A program made the position numbers and the translations under genes. From NCBI GenBank assembly GCA_001643675.2, contig LSRY02000029.1, forward strand, positions 434,001-498,000: a stretch of DNA of 64,000 nt. Direction: 5' to 3'. Positions 1-12,375 of the stretch are shown here, one piece after another (the stretch's first letter is position 1; each line of letters starts with the position of its first letter). The stretch is from Monocercomonoides exilis. Lineage: Eukaryota > Preaxostyla > Oxymonadida > Polymastigidae. The notes beneath the pieces were generated by a model. The model worked only from the letters and a program-made list of their open reading frames with translations. It had not been told where the DNA came from and searched no databases.

Positions 1-2
1 TG

Positions 3-2179
3 ATATCAGATAATAAGCAAGTTGGAAATGTCAGACAAAATATGTGCAATAATGATGAATCTACACATGCAAATCTAATTGTCATTGGAGGAATGGATGG
101 TATTTCTCCAATGAAAGGGTTTAGATGTTATGACTTTGAAAAATTATTGAAAATAGGTAATTTTGATATAACAAATATTTCTGGGAATGACGAAAATTTG
201 AATCATATTTTTCACTACCAAGATGGGATGTCATTACCTTTTGAAAACAAAGTATTAATGTTCGGAGGGAGAAATGGAGATCGTGCAATGGATACTTTCA
301 AAGTTGTTGAATTCGATAAATATGTTCGTCCTACTGTGATAGAAGATGATGGAACAGAACTTAAAAACGGCATTCATCTCGATGTGGTTGAAGCTGGATG
401 TACAATTTTTCAAAGAAATGTTTACTGTTTCGGTGGAAGGCAAATAAGCAAAGGAAGAACTGTTATGCCAACAGCACTTAACATATTTCGAAAAATTAGT
501 ATTCAAGATAATGTTTTAGGCTGTTCAGAAGGATATTACAAGAATAAGGAAAAATGCAAAAGATGTGAAAAAGGAACTTATTCAGATGGAAAAAATCGAA
601 CGGCTTGCATTCCTTGCCCTGCAGGAACGTTTGGAATATGGGGGGGCGCTCGAGAATTTGAATGCGAATTTGCCACAGCTGGAACATTCACAAACACTTC
701 TGGTTTATCAAGTCCAATTAAATGTGAAGCTGAACAGTATTGCCCAATTGGATCAGCATCAAATAATAATGCAATGCCAACTGCCGATCCGTCGAGAACA
801 ACTCAACCTCAATTATACAGTGAGCCATCCAAAGCAGTGGCTGTGATAAATATTATTTCTTATGTTGCCCTGGCGGCTATAGGTTTTGTGGTAGCTTTGT
901 TTCTTCTCTGTTTTCGAACAAAATCGTGCATGTGGAGGCTGGATGGCTATTCAAGCAAGTATAGTGACTCTCTTGATCCACATACGCACTCTTCAGTCAA
1001 ACAAATAAGAAAAACAACATTTGGAGGATTTGTTTCAATTGTTGCCATCTTTTTTGTTGCTGGAGTTGTTCTTTCGAATATTTTGGGTTTTTTCTTATTC
1101 AACATTGCTGAGACAAGGACAACAGTCGATGCTTCAACAGAAAGTCATATATTAGAACATTTCACAAACAATCATGTTCTAATCGAGCTGACTTTGATGG
1201 ACTATACCGGCGAATGTGTTGGACCTGTGAATAAAGAGATAAATGAAAAATCTGGAAAGTGTTCAGACAAGTTAGGATTGGGGAAAACAACATATGATCC
1301 TTTTGGTTTGTATCTGTTTTTTTATAAAAAAACATAAATTTTTCAATTAATTTTTCGATATCTACATAAATAAAAATATATTATTCAGGATTGAAAGAAG
1401 ATAAATATTTATTATTCACACCGAATTGCACTCAATTTCAAACCAATAATTATTATTATCCTCCAACACATAATTGCAAGATTACTCTTGAAGGTGAAAA
1501 CGTAAATGTTCCATTGAAAAACGTTCAAATGGACATTTTTTCCATGTTTTCTTCAGAAAGAAATGTTTCTTGCAGAGCAATAAAAGTTTATGCATCTTTT
1601 GATTCTGCTGTTCCTGAGCAACATAACCTGAAATTAGGTCCAAATAATTACAATTCTTCAATTGAAGATATTATTTTGAGTAGCAATGAGGAAGTATTCA
1701 GTGGTCCAGTATCAACGAACGTAACGTTGGAGCTTGTCCCATCTATTCATAAAAGAAATGTTGCTTTAGAACCAAAGAAAGAAAGAAAAGGCCATCTTAT
1801 CAACCATATTTCATTTGATAACGGATCCTTTTCATATTATCCAAACATATATTATAACTTCGGGCTGGGAATAAATATAAAATTCAAGCTGGAAAAATCT
1901 GTGGTTGTCACTCAACATTCAATGAAGATATCTTGGGTGACATTTTTTTCATCTCTTGGTGGGTCTTTTGTTTTCTTTGGATATTTTGGTAACATTTTGC
2001 CCGTATTTGAAATGTTAATGAACATTAAATGCCCATGTGGGAAAAAAGGGACAAATAAAGTTACTGCAATGTTTCATGATTCATATAGAAAAACAAACAA
2101 AGGAGAAACAAACAGAGAGTATATCGAAGAAATGAAGTCAATGAATGAAGAGCCTCTTTCCTTGAGTTCTTTAGTTTGA
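3..2179 (+). CDS. Kelch / cysteine-rich multi-pass membrane protein (5' partial)
   Basis: The reading frame is open from base 3, so the 5' end lies outside the window. Exons are 3-1305 and 1389-2179, joined in phase 1 by an 83-nt intron with a GTTTGT donor and TTCAG acceptor; the visible part is 697 aa. It begins in Kelch-like blades (VIGGMDG, FGGRNGD, FGGRQ), then a Cys-rich stretch of the ephrin-receptor/GCC2-GCC3 type (GYY..K..C..C..GTYSDG, CIPCPAGTFG). Two hydrophobic helices follow, then a luminal/extracellular region with paired cysteines, a third helix (around SLGGSFVFFGYFGNI) and a short basic tail. The same architecture and intron position occur in the gene at 31655-36086, so the two are paralogues. 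I infer a surface or endomembrane receptor-like protein; the ligand is unknown. Confidence 0.8.
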
Positions 2180-3037
2180 GTGTTTTAATATTTTCAGTTG
2201 TGAAATTCTTTTAGAAACAAATCTTTTATTTGATTATTTCTTTATTGGTACTGTTTTTGTATTTGTTTGCCAACTGCAAAAAAGCATTTGACGAGTAAAC
2301 GTATTTATATATCCATTTTCAATCTGTTTAGAACATTTTTTTTTTTTTTTTTTTTTTGTTTGTTTGTTTGTCTTTGTTATTCTAATAGAAATTGAGAGTT
2401 TTTGTTTATTTTAAAGTTGCTTTTACAAGGCAAAATAATATTTTTTTTCCAAAAATTTAAAATTGAGTGTCTGATTATGTTTGCGTTTACTCATTTGTAA
2501 TTCAAGTTTAAAGTTTTACACATTCTTTTCATTGAAATTTATTCAATTCAAATATTTAACAACATGCTAGCAAGGGTCTGTTTAATATATGTTTATATGA
2601 TTCAGGAAAAAAATAAAGGTAATAGGGGATCAAAAGTCCTGAAATGATTTATTCCTTGAAAAAACAAAAAAGGTTTCGAAACTGAGCTTTATTAAATCAT
2701 AAACAACAGCCTTATTTTGATGATTTGTCAAAAGAAAAGGCAGTTCACAACTTTAAGCGACATTCAGAAACTCGTATTTTTTCGGATTTTTTGTGATAAA
2801 ATGTTGTAACAATATTTTATAAAACATGCCTGGAGTAAAATTTTCAATCTTGCTATATATATATATATATTTTTTTCTGTGAGAAAAATCAAAATTACGA
2901 AAAATTATGGTTCAGATCAAACGAATTTCAAAAAACTTTGATTGAAAATTTAACAATTAAATGAAATTTCATCATTTTGTTCAAATTGATTTGAAAAAAA
3001 AATCATTCAATTAAAAGCATGTGAAATAAATATATTT

Positions 3038-3277
3038 GGGTTATTCTTTTTGAAAAGTCGCAAATGTTTAAATTTCAAATTAATTAAAATTTTCATATTT
3101 TGCACAAATTTTTGTTAACACACACCAAACTTCACTAACATGGAAACTGTAACTTGATAATGCCGTATCATGAATACCTAAGAAGATTTGTGAGCGGTTA
3201 CAAGAATTTTAGCAAAATATGAATTTTTTTATTTATTTGGAAATTAAACTTTTGCGACTTTTCAAAAAGAATTGCCC
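3038..3277. repeat. inverted repeat, arms ~66 bp
   Basis: The left arm (3038-3103) and right arm (3212-3277) are reverse complements with a few differences. The best-conserved shared core reads CTTTTTGAAAAGTCGCAAA on the left and its complement on the right. About 108 bp lie between the arms. The layout resembles a small foldback or miniature inverted-repeat element. No coding capacity and no clear target-site duplication were seen. Confidence 0.6.
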
Positions 3278-3664
3278 ATTTGAAGTTATTTTTTGTTAAT
3301 TTTTTTGAGTTTTTCAGGAACAAAAACACGTGAAAAAAAAAACTTAAAGGGTTTCGTTCTGCTTCAGGGTTTTCTCTCGAATCGAAATATAAGGTTTTTG
3401 GTTAGCGTTGAATTTTTGTTCATTTTTTAAAAAAATAGTGTTACTGTTTAAATCAAAAAATCATTTTTTCAAACATCAAAAACGTGTGTTTCAATGATTG
3501 TGCAAGATGAAAGAAATAAATATTGGACATTTGAATGAATTGCAAACTTTTTTATATTCTTTACAAAAATAATAAATGAAAGTTTAGAATGACATTATAA
3601 AATTTTAATTAAATTATTTTTAAGTTTATTTCTATTTTTGTTTTTTGAAATTAATAATAGTTAG

Positions 3665-4018
3665 GTGCAAAACCCGCACATTTGCAGAAACCCGCACACT
3701 TGATATTTTCTTTCGAAATATCAGTCCACATTAATATATGTGAAGGCATTCAGCATTTTAATTCCACCGGTAACTTATATATGTACAATATTTAGTATTT
3801 CGAAAAAAAAAACAAAAACAAAAAAATTTTGATCTTTTTTGATCTTTGATCAATATTTTTTTGTTTTTGTTTTTTTTTCGAAATACTAAATATTGTACAT
3901 ATATAAGTTACCGGTGGAATTAAAATGCTGAATGCCTTCACATATATTAATGTGGACTGATATTTCGAAAGAAAATATCAAGTGTGCGGGTTTCTGCAAA
4001 TGTGCGTGTTTTGGGCAC
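3665..4018. repeat. long near-perfect palindrome, arms ~170 bp
   Basis: The left arm, 3665-3834, starts GTGCAAAACCCGCACA. It is matched in reverse complement by 3848-4018 with only a few mismatches and about 13 nt of spacer. The arms include GCAGAAACCCGCACACTTG and TTACCGGTGGAATT. A transcript across it would form a very long hairpin. The short ORF on the minus side is a by-product of the arms. It is likely a foldback (MITE-like) element, but no target-site duplication is obvious. Confidence 0.85.
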
Positions 4019-4199
4019 ACTATAAGATCATAACCATTATTTTTTTTAAGAAAATTTGACTTTTTCATAGAAAAAAAAGTGTGGCAAGAATGAAAAATTC
4101 ACCACTGGCATGTTTCACAATATTATATTGAATCATTATATCACAAAAAAATCCAAAATAATACAAGTTTCTGAATGAAACGAAAAGTTGTGATTAATA

Positions 4200-4240
4200 G
4201 AAGAACAAAAAGAACAAAAAGAACAAAAAGAACAAAAAGA
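4200..4240. repeat. tandem 9-nt repeat (AAGAACAAA)n
   Basis: About four head-to-tail copies of a 9-nt AAGAACAAA unit, followed by a purine-rich AGAAGAG tail. Confidence 0.8.
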
Positions 4241-5268
4241 AGAGAAAAAAGAGAAAGAAGAAGATGTGCTAAATAATGAGATTTGCTTTAATTATCGAAA
4301 AAAATGTCAATTTCATCAGCTGCACATAATGCGGATATATAACAAAAACGAAACTTTATTTTTTTTCATTTTTTTGACTTTTTTTCTTAAAACATTTTTT
4401 TATTCATGAGAAATTTATTATTGAGCAAAACATCATTATTTGAAATGTTAAAATTTTTTTAAGCTCTCTTCTTTCATATTTGATGTATTTTGTTGATTTT
4501 TGCAAATCAGTTATTTTAAAACCATTTTGTATTGAAATTTCGAAACGTTTTGTATAATGACAATCATTTATTGCTCATGGAAACATTTCAATGATCGTAT
4601 TATACACAAAAATAATATATTTTTTAACAATCTTCACATAAATACGAAATATGATATATTTTGCATTATTTGTTTTTAAATGTTCTGAAAATTGTATAAA
4701 ACATATGTAATAATATTAGTGATAAATAAACTGCAATTTGTGAATACAACAATTTTTAAGAGAAAATTGAAGATCTTCCCACAATTTTTATTTAACTTGA
4801 AATTTGGTTGTGGAAATTAAAATAACAACCTTATTATCATTTTTTTTTTTTTTTGAATTTCAAAATAACTTGATAATTTCAAAATGTCAAATGCGAATTT
4901 CAAAATTATGCAAAAATTTCAAAATTATACAAAAATTGTTCAATTCATCTAATACAAAACCACTCTCTTCATTCAATGCATTTGCATTTGCATTTTTTTG
5001 TTTCATTTTATTTGCGGAAAAATTGAATGAAAAAGAAGCGAGTGAAGATAATAAATTTATTAAAATGTAATTCAATTTTACTATAAACTGTTCAAAAAAT
5101 AATGGAAAAAAATTATAACAAAATAAAAATCATTATGGAAAAATCTGTGATGTGAAACTGGTGAATATAAGTTTAACTCATACAAAAAACAACAATAACA
5201 AATAAAAAGTGAATAGATTTCAGGAAGACAGTAAATGAAAGTGAATGCATATGCCACATAGAAAACGC

Positions 5269-7064
5269 TCAATCTCTCCAATCTTTCAATCTCATCTTTT
5301 TCTCTGCTTTTTTCTTTCGATAGCACTGAATGCAACACTGAAAAGTGAGGCTCCAAACAAGCCCCAGAGCCGCAAATCCAAGTAAAACAAAATGCAGATA
5401 TCTAAATACATATTTAATTCCCATTAAATTCTTCATTTGATTGGAAAATAGAGCATTAACTGATGTGTTGTACACGTATGACTGGAAGCATGTGACAGCG
5501 AATTGAATTAAGGCAAAGGAAGCAAGAGAATAAAGCATTCCATTGAACAGCATGGCATTCGGGAGAGTGGCATGGGCCTCCATCGGGTAGAACGTGAGCC
5601 CCAGCAAAAACTTCGTCCCTATTTTGAGATTGCCTTTTATCACAGCAATTGCCAAGTATCCAATAAACACTCCATAAAGAACAGAGCCGAGAAAAGCATA
5701 TTTATCGAGAACAACAAATGCGTCTGAGAGAAAGCGTCCTTGCTTCAGCACGATCACAATAATGATCTGCACAATCCAGAAGATTGCAACAAGAAGCCCA
5801 ATGATACCTGCAATTAACTTGCACCATGGAAGAAGCACATTGTATTCCTGTGGCTGTTCAACATACCGAACATGTTCGTAATCATCAAGCACATCTCCGA
5901 CATCTTCGTGCAATTCCTTAAGATATTTCTTTTGCTTCTTTGAAAGAGCTTTCTCTTTTGGATCCACAGCTCGCACTTTCTCAGACAGAAGTCGCTTGAA
6001 ATCTCCAATCTCATCCAAGATTTCTAAAGAGTCCCGCTTCAGTTTCGCTTTAAATTCTGCAAATCTACACATTAATAATGAATTTGATGGGGAAAAAGAA
6101 GAAAATTGTGGATTTCAGGCTTGATGGAAAGAAACCAAGTAAATCGTGCAAACTGTTTTTTTGTTGTTCTCTTTGGACGGAAACAACACTCAAGTATGCA
6201 ATCAAATGGGCACGTAAACATTCCTCCACCTCCAAAAACAAGAAACAACACCCATCCAACAACCGATACAATGCACACTGCATAAACAGGAACAGTCACT
6301 CGAATGGTAACATCCTTATCTGCCAGTGTTTTCTCTGACTAAAAAGTCGAATTTAAAATGAAAAGCGTAAATTATCAACACATACTTCTGTTGCAAGTTG
6401 TATAATTTTTTCTTCTGTTAATCCGTCAACGGTTACAGTTTGTGGAGCAACTTCAGTTTTGAAAGGAACCTCAGCATATCCGGCAACTGCCCAGACCACA
6501 AAAATTATAACAAGCCAAACAACAATTGACCCAATGGCATATTTGATTCCTGTGCATATTCGTTTGGCCAAGCTATGATAAGATATATGGTTTGAATTTT
6601 TAAAATGTCAGATCATCTTTGAAATGATGAAAAATACCTTCCATCTTCCTCGTAGCAACACATGGTGAAAGGAACAACTGCAATAATCTATATGAAGGGA
6701 AAATACAAATATATTAAACATTGCAAAATGAAAATGTATTTGTTCGCACCATGATTGCAAGAACCATCGTAAATATTTGCCATATAATTGGCATAAATTT
6801 ATGACTCTCTGGTGCGCATACTACATCGAATGGAAGCATCATGATAATTACGGTAGTTGCTGTGTATATGAACCACTTAGGAAAATGAAAATTATGTTCA
6901 ATAATCATAAAACAAAAGGCTCAAACGGTGACGCATTTTGTAAAAATATCTGGCGCATCTTCAGGATCTTGAAAGTGTCTTATAAAATAAATGAACATTA
7001 TTCCGATAAAAACAGCAACAACAGCCCATATAATAGCTCCAATAACAACTCTGGCAATTTCCAT
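5269..7064 (-). CDS. LMBR1/LMBD1-like multi-pass membrane protein
   Basis: Six exons (7064-6927, 6875-6750, 6687-6638, 6572-6386, 6338-6154, 6064-5269) join in matching phase to a 493-aa protein ending in TGA. About nine hydrophobic helices are visible. Family landmarks include an N-terminal helix pair, PFTMCCYEED, then VFGGGGMFTCPFD followed by RPK and a charged loop, and a C-terminal block with LGLTFYPMEAHATLPNAML and RYLHFVLLGF. Order and length (human LMBRD1 is about 540 aa) fit the LMBR1 family. LMBD1 members act in lysosomal cobalamin export and receptor trafficking; substrate assignment here is inference. Exon 3 is only 50 nt. Introns are short (51-89 nt), with GTTTG, GTATG, GTATT and GTGCG donors. 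The start is the first ATG before the conserved N-terminal helix. Confidence 0.85.
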
Positions 7065-7249
7065 CTTTTGAAATATATTATTATACTTTCTTTGATCAAT
7101 ATTAGAATGTTCTTTTTGAAATGAAAAATATGAATTATACAAGGGTAAATTAATACATAAAACAATAGAAATTTCACAAAATTTAAAATTGTTCCGAAAA
7201 TGTTCCTTGGAGAGCTCAAACAAAATTATCACATTTCAAGAATCAAAAC

Positions 7250-7872
7250 TTATTCCCTCCATTCAATTGCACGATCCATGGACTTTTTCACAGCTTTCTT
7301 ATGATCCACTTCCCTAAAATTTAATATTTCAATCGAGTCACCCCATTCAAATATGCAACCACCCACTTTCACAGCAGCTGGCAATCCTCTAACGAACAAC
7401 TTTTGCTGCTTTCCATTTCTAAAAAAATGAAGTGTTCGGGGCATTGTGGTCATGTTAATTTCCAACAATGCAATTTCAGTTTGTCTGTATTGCATTGCGC
7501 CCCAAGTTGAGTATCCACCTGTTTGAACATAAACACTATTAAAGAGACGCGATTTGTTGATGGAAGTTGATTTTTAATGTGGAGCATAAATAATTTTTCA
7601 AGAATGATTCATAAAATAATTTTGTTTGAAGAAGAAATAATTATTTATAAAAAAGACATCAAATTGCAGCAAAAACAGTCAAACCTCGAGCAAGAAATTG
7701 CTGCTGTTCCAGGAACATCGCCGAATGGTGTGTCTTGTTGTGGTGCAGGCAAATTGGCGTTCATGACACCAAGGCGAAAAGCATAATTAGGATTTATACG
7801 TCCTATTCTCACCTCGCTAGCATTTTTTTTTGAAATAATCGGAAAATATCGCATAAAAAGAATGTAATGAAG

Positions 7873-7963
<91 letters not shown>

Positions 7964-9731
7964 AAGTGAATACAGGCAGATGAAGAGAAGAACAATCAAT
8001 TCTCAAGAATAAAGAACAATAACACACAAATGCCATATTCCTTGTCTGATCTCCTGATTAATCACAAACGAGTCGTATCCTCTCTGTCCAGTGTGCACAA
8101 TGCTCCCTCCACGCCTTCTCCACAAAGCAGGCGTTGTAAACACAACTGGAGCAAGTGCAACTGCTGGTGCAACTGCTGGTGCTTGTTCAGCAGCGACAAG
8201 AAGCGGTGCAACAGTACCTGGATGAGCAGGATGAGCAGGATGTGCCTGATTGGCAGGATGTGCCACTTCTCTCTCTGGATGCGATCTCTCTAAATCATCG
8301 TGTTGATTGCTTGGACAATACTTTGATGATTCCTTTTCGGCAGATTGCTTGCAACCTTACATACAAAATATATTGAATGGCGAAACGTTTGCGGAGTAAT
8401 CAATATGTTTCGTTGAATATTCAAAAATTAATGAGTGTTATTTAAAGAAATAATTATAAATTATGCACAAACAGCATTTTTCATTGATTGAGCTATTCGC
8501 ACAAGAATTTTCGCTTTTTTCTTTCTTTTCATTCTTCTTTTCATTAACTTCATTTAAAGTGGGAACAAAACGAGTTTCATCATCAGCATTTTCATTGATA
8601 AGAGTTGAGTCTTGCGCATTTGCTGGAGTAACTTCATTGCTCATCTGACCTTCTGGTGTTGATGATGAAGCTGGCAAAGCTGTTGAGACTGAAACAGATG
8701 CAGAAGAAGAAGGAGTTGCTTCAAAATCTAATGAAAGATTTTGATGAGGAAATTCGGATGTCACTGAAGCTGATGCAGAAGCACTTGCAGATGGTGTTGC
8801 TGAAGTCGTTTCCTGATGCAATGGCAAAGAAGAAGGAAAAGTTGAAGACGGTGAAGGCGAAGGTTGGCAAGAAGAAGAAAAATGAGCCGCATCATTTTCG
8901 GGCGATGAGAAAAAATCTTTAAGTAAATCAGCTGCAATCGAACGAATGATCCGCTGCTTAGACAAAGCTAGTTGTTGAAGTGGTTCACGAAGAGGGGCTA
9001 TTAATTCGTTTTGCTTGGAGCACTCGCAAACAGCAGACACCAAATGCATTACATCAACGTGAAAATGGGAGTCTGCTGTCTGATCCAAATGCTGTAGCAG
9101 ATTAACAAGCGCTGAAATAAACAACGAATCAATTGCCTTTGCTTTTCCTTCCGGAGATGCTCTGAGAAATAATGAGCTTAATAATTGAAATGCTGATAAT
9201 GCTATTTGATTATTTCCAGATTGAGATAATGCAACAAGAGGTCTTAAAAGAACTAGGGAGAATTCTGTTCTATCTATTGCTGATGTAAATGCAAGTATTC
9301 CTGAGCAAAGAGATAAAGATAACACCTTCATTGAATTATTAAAAATATTGCAAAAGAAAGTGAAAAATCAAACATATAATTCATCAGATGATTCTATTTG
9401 TAGCAAAGGGATAAATGCATGAAGAATGTCATGTTGAAGCATTAGTTTCAAATTCGCAGGATCTGAAAAAAGTGAAAGAATTCTTTGCGAAATTTAAAAT
9501 TATTAAATTCAGCGCAAACTTTCAATCATTAGTGCGCACAACTTCTGAAGGCTATAGTATACAGCTGTGTTATCAATTGATTGAAGAAAACCAATGCAAT
9601 CGACAATTTGTTGTTCCTTTCAAACAAAATTTTTATAAATCGATAAAAAATATTCTTTAGAAAGTTTTGAATACCACTGACAATGTTGAATCTTTACAAG
9701 ATGCAAAATTTGGAGGATTTCCTTCTGGCAT
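7250..9731 (-). CDS. ARM-like repeat plus SPRY domain protein
   Basis: Seven exons (9731-9678, 9616-9520, 9462-9374, 9325-8473, 8355-8028, 7816-7685, 7535-7250) give 612 aa with consistent phases. The N-terminal ~200 aa are helical, ARM/HEAT-like (IVDCIGFLQSIDN, LHAFIPLLQI, ALVNLLQHL). A Ser/Ala/Thr-rich linker and an AHP repeat follow. A SPRY domain occupies the last ~190 aa: GIWHFEVRIG, then GYSTWGA and LHFFRNGKQQKLFVRG. SPRY domains are protein-interaction modules, often in ubiquitin ligases; here no RING or SOCS box is visible, so I infer an adaptor or scaffold. The start ATG lies directly before a good donor. Intron 5 carries a 58-nt homopolymer. Confidence 0.8.
7876..7965. repeat. intronic A58 homopolymer plus GA microsatellite
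   Basis: 58 consecutive A (7876-7933) are followed by (GA)n grading to (GAAA)n. All of it lies inside the 211-nt intron 7817-8027 of the ARM/SPRY gene. On the sense strand it is a CT tract followed by a long poly-T before the acceptor. Its length is likely polymorphic and prone to assembly error. Confidence 0.9.
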
Positions 9732-9925
9732 AAAATTAAAAAAAGACTTTTAATGATCCATTGCCACAATCAAAATATTCATAATGTAATTTTGGGTTTT
9801 GAAAGTTTTCATAAATATTCATAAAAATATAAAAAGATAGATAAAAAAAGATAGGAAAAAGAAAAATACGCTTTAAAAAACTGCAAAATATTTAAAATAC
9901 TATAACAATTAAATCAACTTTATAT

Positions 9926-12319
9926 CTATGTCTGATCAATCTTTTGCTTTTTCAATGTTCCAGCAACAACGTCAACTAAAGTTTTAAGAAGCTGCGAAGT
10001 GGAATTTGAGGCCGGGGAAGTGGACGGAGCGGGGGTAACCGCTTTAGCTTTTGGAGTTGAGTCATTTTCATCTTCTGTTTCTGTTTCTTCGTCTTCTCCC
10101 TGGTGAGCATTGTCTCCAGCATCCAAAGTGTCATTCTGTGCAGCTGGATTGTTATGCGCTGTCTTTCCTGTCTTGTGCACGTGCCTTGCAAAGCCTCCTC
10201 TGCCTGCACGCTGCGGAAGATGCCCCATCTGCATCTGGCTGAGCTTTGAGTCTCCTTCTCCTTCACCTTCATCAGCTGACAGCCATCCATCTTCTTCTTC
10301 CATCACACCATCTTCAAATGCTGCCCCATCTACCCTCATCCCATCCGCAGCAGCCGTTTCATCAGCAGCCATCCCAATTCGATAGTCCACTCCAACACTG
10401 CTGCTTCCTATGCCGTTCCTCGACCGGACTCTCATTGGGAGCTCGTTGTATTCGTCGTAGGCTCTTTCTCTCTCTCTCTCCCGTTGGCTTATTTCGCCTC
10501 CCATGCCGTCGCCCTGGATATTGTGCTGCCCATAGATCAGCATCTGTATCGGCGTGCGCGACAGGCCCATTCTGAACTGGTGATGCAGAGAAGATGAGGC
10601 TGAAAAGAGCGACGGGGTGCTCTGAAGCGACTTCTTCGTCTTGTGCCTCTTTGAGAAGTGTGATGAATGTCTGTGCTTCACTTTCTTCTTGCCCTGCGAG
10701 ATTGCACACATCGACATATCCGACAATGACGTATACGCCTCTTCGCCTTCCCTCCCAATTTCTCCAGCACCAGACTGTTGCGCTCCTGTCCTCCAAACGC
10801 TGCCTTCGAAGTTGGTCGAGTAAGCATTGGAATAGCTGCTTCCTATCCCTCGCCTTCCTTCGCTGGAGCGGCGGGACTTTTTCACATCGTGCTTTTGTAT
10901 CTGCTCATTCACTAATTCGTGCAGAGGTCTTCCATTTGAATCAAAAATCAATTTTTGTATTTCGTCTGTACTTTCTTCTTCCTCTTCCTCTTCCTCCTCT
11001 TCCTCTTCCTCTTCTTCCTCCTCATCATCATCGTCATCATCCTCGTCAAATGAATCATCTTTCATTCCGCTTCGCGAATAGCCGAACTCGCTGCCACCGG
11101 CTCCACTCAACAAGGGAGACAAATACGCTGACTCGCCTGAGCCTGCCAGCGAAGAAGGAGAAGCAGCATGAGGAGGATAAAACCGGCGTGGTGTGGAAAG
11201 CGAAGGAGAGCGGCCAGAAGAAGCAGTTGAAGCAAAAGAAGGAGGACGAGTTGGAGCCAATGGAAGTATCGCAGAGATAGGCTGCATGCTGCACAACATC
11301 GAAGATGGAAGAGGGAATGAGACAAAAAGTCCCTTTGGTTCAGATACGGGGGTGATTTCTTGTGCGGAGTTGGGATGAGAAGGATTTGAAAGTCTTTTTG
11401 TTCTTTCTTCATTCGTTTCTTCTCTTCCTATCACAACACGGATCTCTGGGCGAGTGCTTCCGTGTTCTGGCTGAGGATACATTTGAGTGCTCTTGCCCTT
11501 TGAATTAAGTGAATGTGAAGAAAATTTTCCAGAAGGTGCGGAATTACTCCTTTTTCTTCTGAAGACGTTTCTTGAACAACAAGAAGTTGGTTCCGTTGCG
11601 GATTCTGGATCTATTGGTATTGTTTGTCGTGATGCTAAGTTCAGCTGAGATTCGGTGGCTAGAAACTGTTTCAAGTGGTTGAGTTTGATTCTAACTTTCA
11701 CTTTAATTTTGTTGCTTTTTTGAAATTCGGAAGATATTGCTGGTTTTTGTGGAAATGATGAAATGGATGGATTTAATGAAGTGGTATCAGTTGATGAAAT
11801 GTCATCGGAATCAAAAGGTGCAGGTGTGTGAAGAAGTGGAGGTAGAATGGCATCGTCAATTGTTGGGGGAAGATAAGCATGGCTGTTTGAAGTGGGAGGG
11901 ACAATTGAGTGTTGATTTATCGCTGCCATTAAGGAAGTTGCAAGATCTGGACGTCTTATTTGTTTAGTTAAAATGCTGTGTATAATTACACTTTGCTGTT
12001 CAGGAGTACAGTTTGAGAAATTTTGAAAAAATAAAGAAAGTGCTTCCTCATAAGGAAGTTGGTTGATATCTTGAATTGAAGCGGAAATGGCTTCTTCATT
12101 ATCTTTTGTTGGTTGCCCTTCATCTTTAATATATTATAAAGTTATATTAAAAGAAATAAAGGACAAACCAGGAATTTTTGATAGTGTTCTATAAAACTGA
12201 TCTACATCTGATATTGATGGTAGACTCGAAGGAGAAGCATCTTTTTCAACGCATTTGAATTCTGTTGAATATGGATTCACAAAAGGCATCGAAAAATACT
12301 GGGTCGTTTCATTTTCCAT
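9926..12319 (-). CDS. large acidic low-complexity protein, function unknown
   Basis: Two exons (12319-12169, 12123-9926; GTTTGT donor, 45-nt intron) give 782 aa. The N-terminal ~120 aa look folded and helical (PYEEALSLFFQNFSNCTPEQ followed by SVIIHSILTKQIRRP). The rest is largely disordered: Pro/Ser-rich, then a run of about 9 Asp and 18 Glu near 10970-11050, patches rich in Arg/Ser/Gly, and a short C-terminal segment ending LKTLVDVVAGTLKKQKID. I recognise no family. The small N-terminal helical part could be a binding domain and the remainder a flexible charged tail. The start is the ATG at 12319; an upstream in-frame ATG exists but would run into the divergent RRP8 gene. Confidence 0.65.
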
Positions 12320-12375
12320 ATTGTAAATTATTACGATATGGGTCGCAAAAAATTGAAAACTCCCAATATACATTA
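12320..12375. promoter_or_regulatory. 56-bp bidirectional intergenic spacer
   Basis: Only 56 bp separate the chosen start codons of the acidic protein (minus) and RRP8 (plus). Any promoter or 5' UTR for both must lie here or overlap coding sequence. It holds TTGTAAATTATTACGATATG and is AT-rich. No named motif is identifiable. Confidence 0.4.

Larger units (their letters stand above)
2180..5268. other. gene-free AT-rich interval
   Basis: No ORF here has coding character, and I see no RNA gene. The interval contains a poly-T run followed by TTTG repeats (about 2336-2372), an inverted repeat (3038-3277), a long palindrome (3665-4018), a 9-nt tandem repeat (about 4200-4240) and scattered homopolymers. 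Its two ends are gene 3' ends, so it is a 3'-to-3' intergenic space. Confidence 0.7.

Noticed and set aside
3886-4068. 60-aa minus-strand ORF
   Set aside because: It lies within one arm of the palindrome and just reflects the inverted repeat.
7645-7995. ORF with a poly-Phe run
   Set aside because: The Phe run is the intronic T tract read as codons. Only its C-terminal part (7685-7816) is a true exon.
12265-12375. Earlier in-frame RRP8 start at 12265
   Set aside because: It would overlap the first exon of the divergent gene. The N-terminus is not conserved, so the later ATG at 12376 is simpler.
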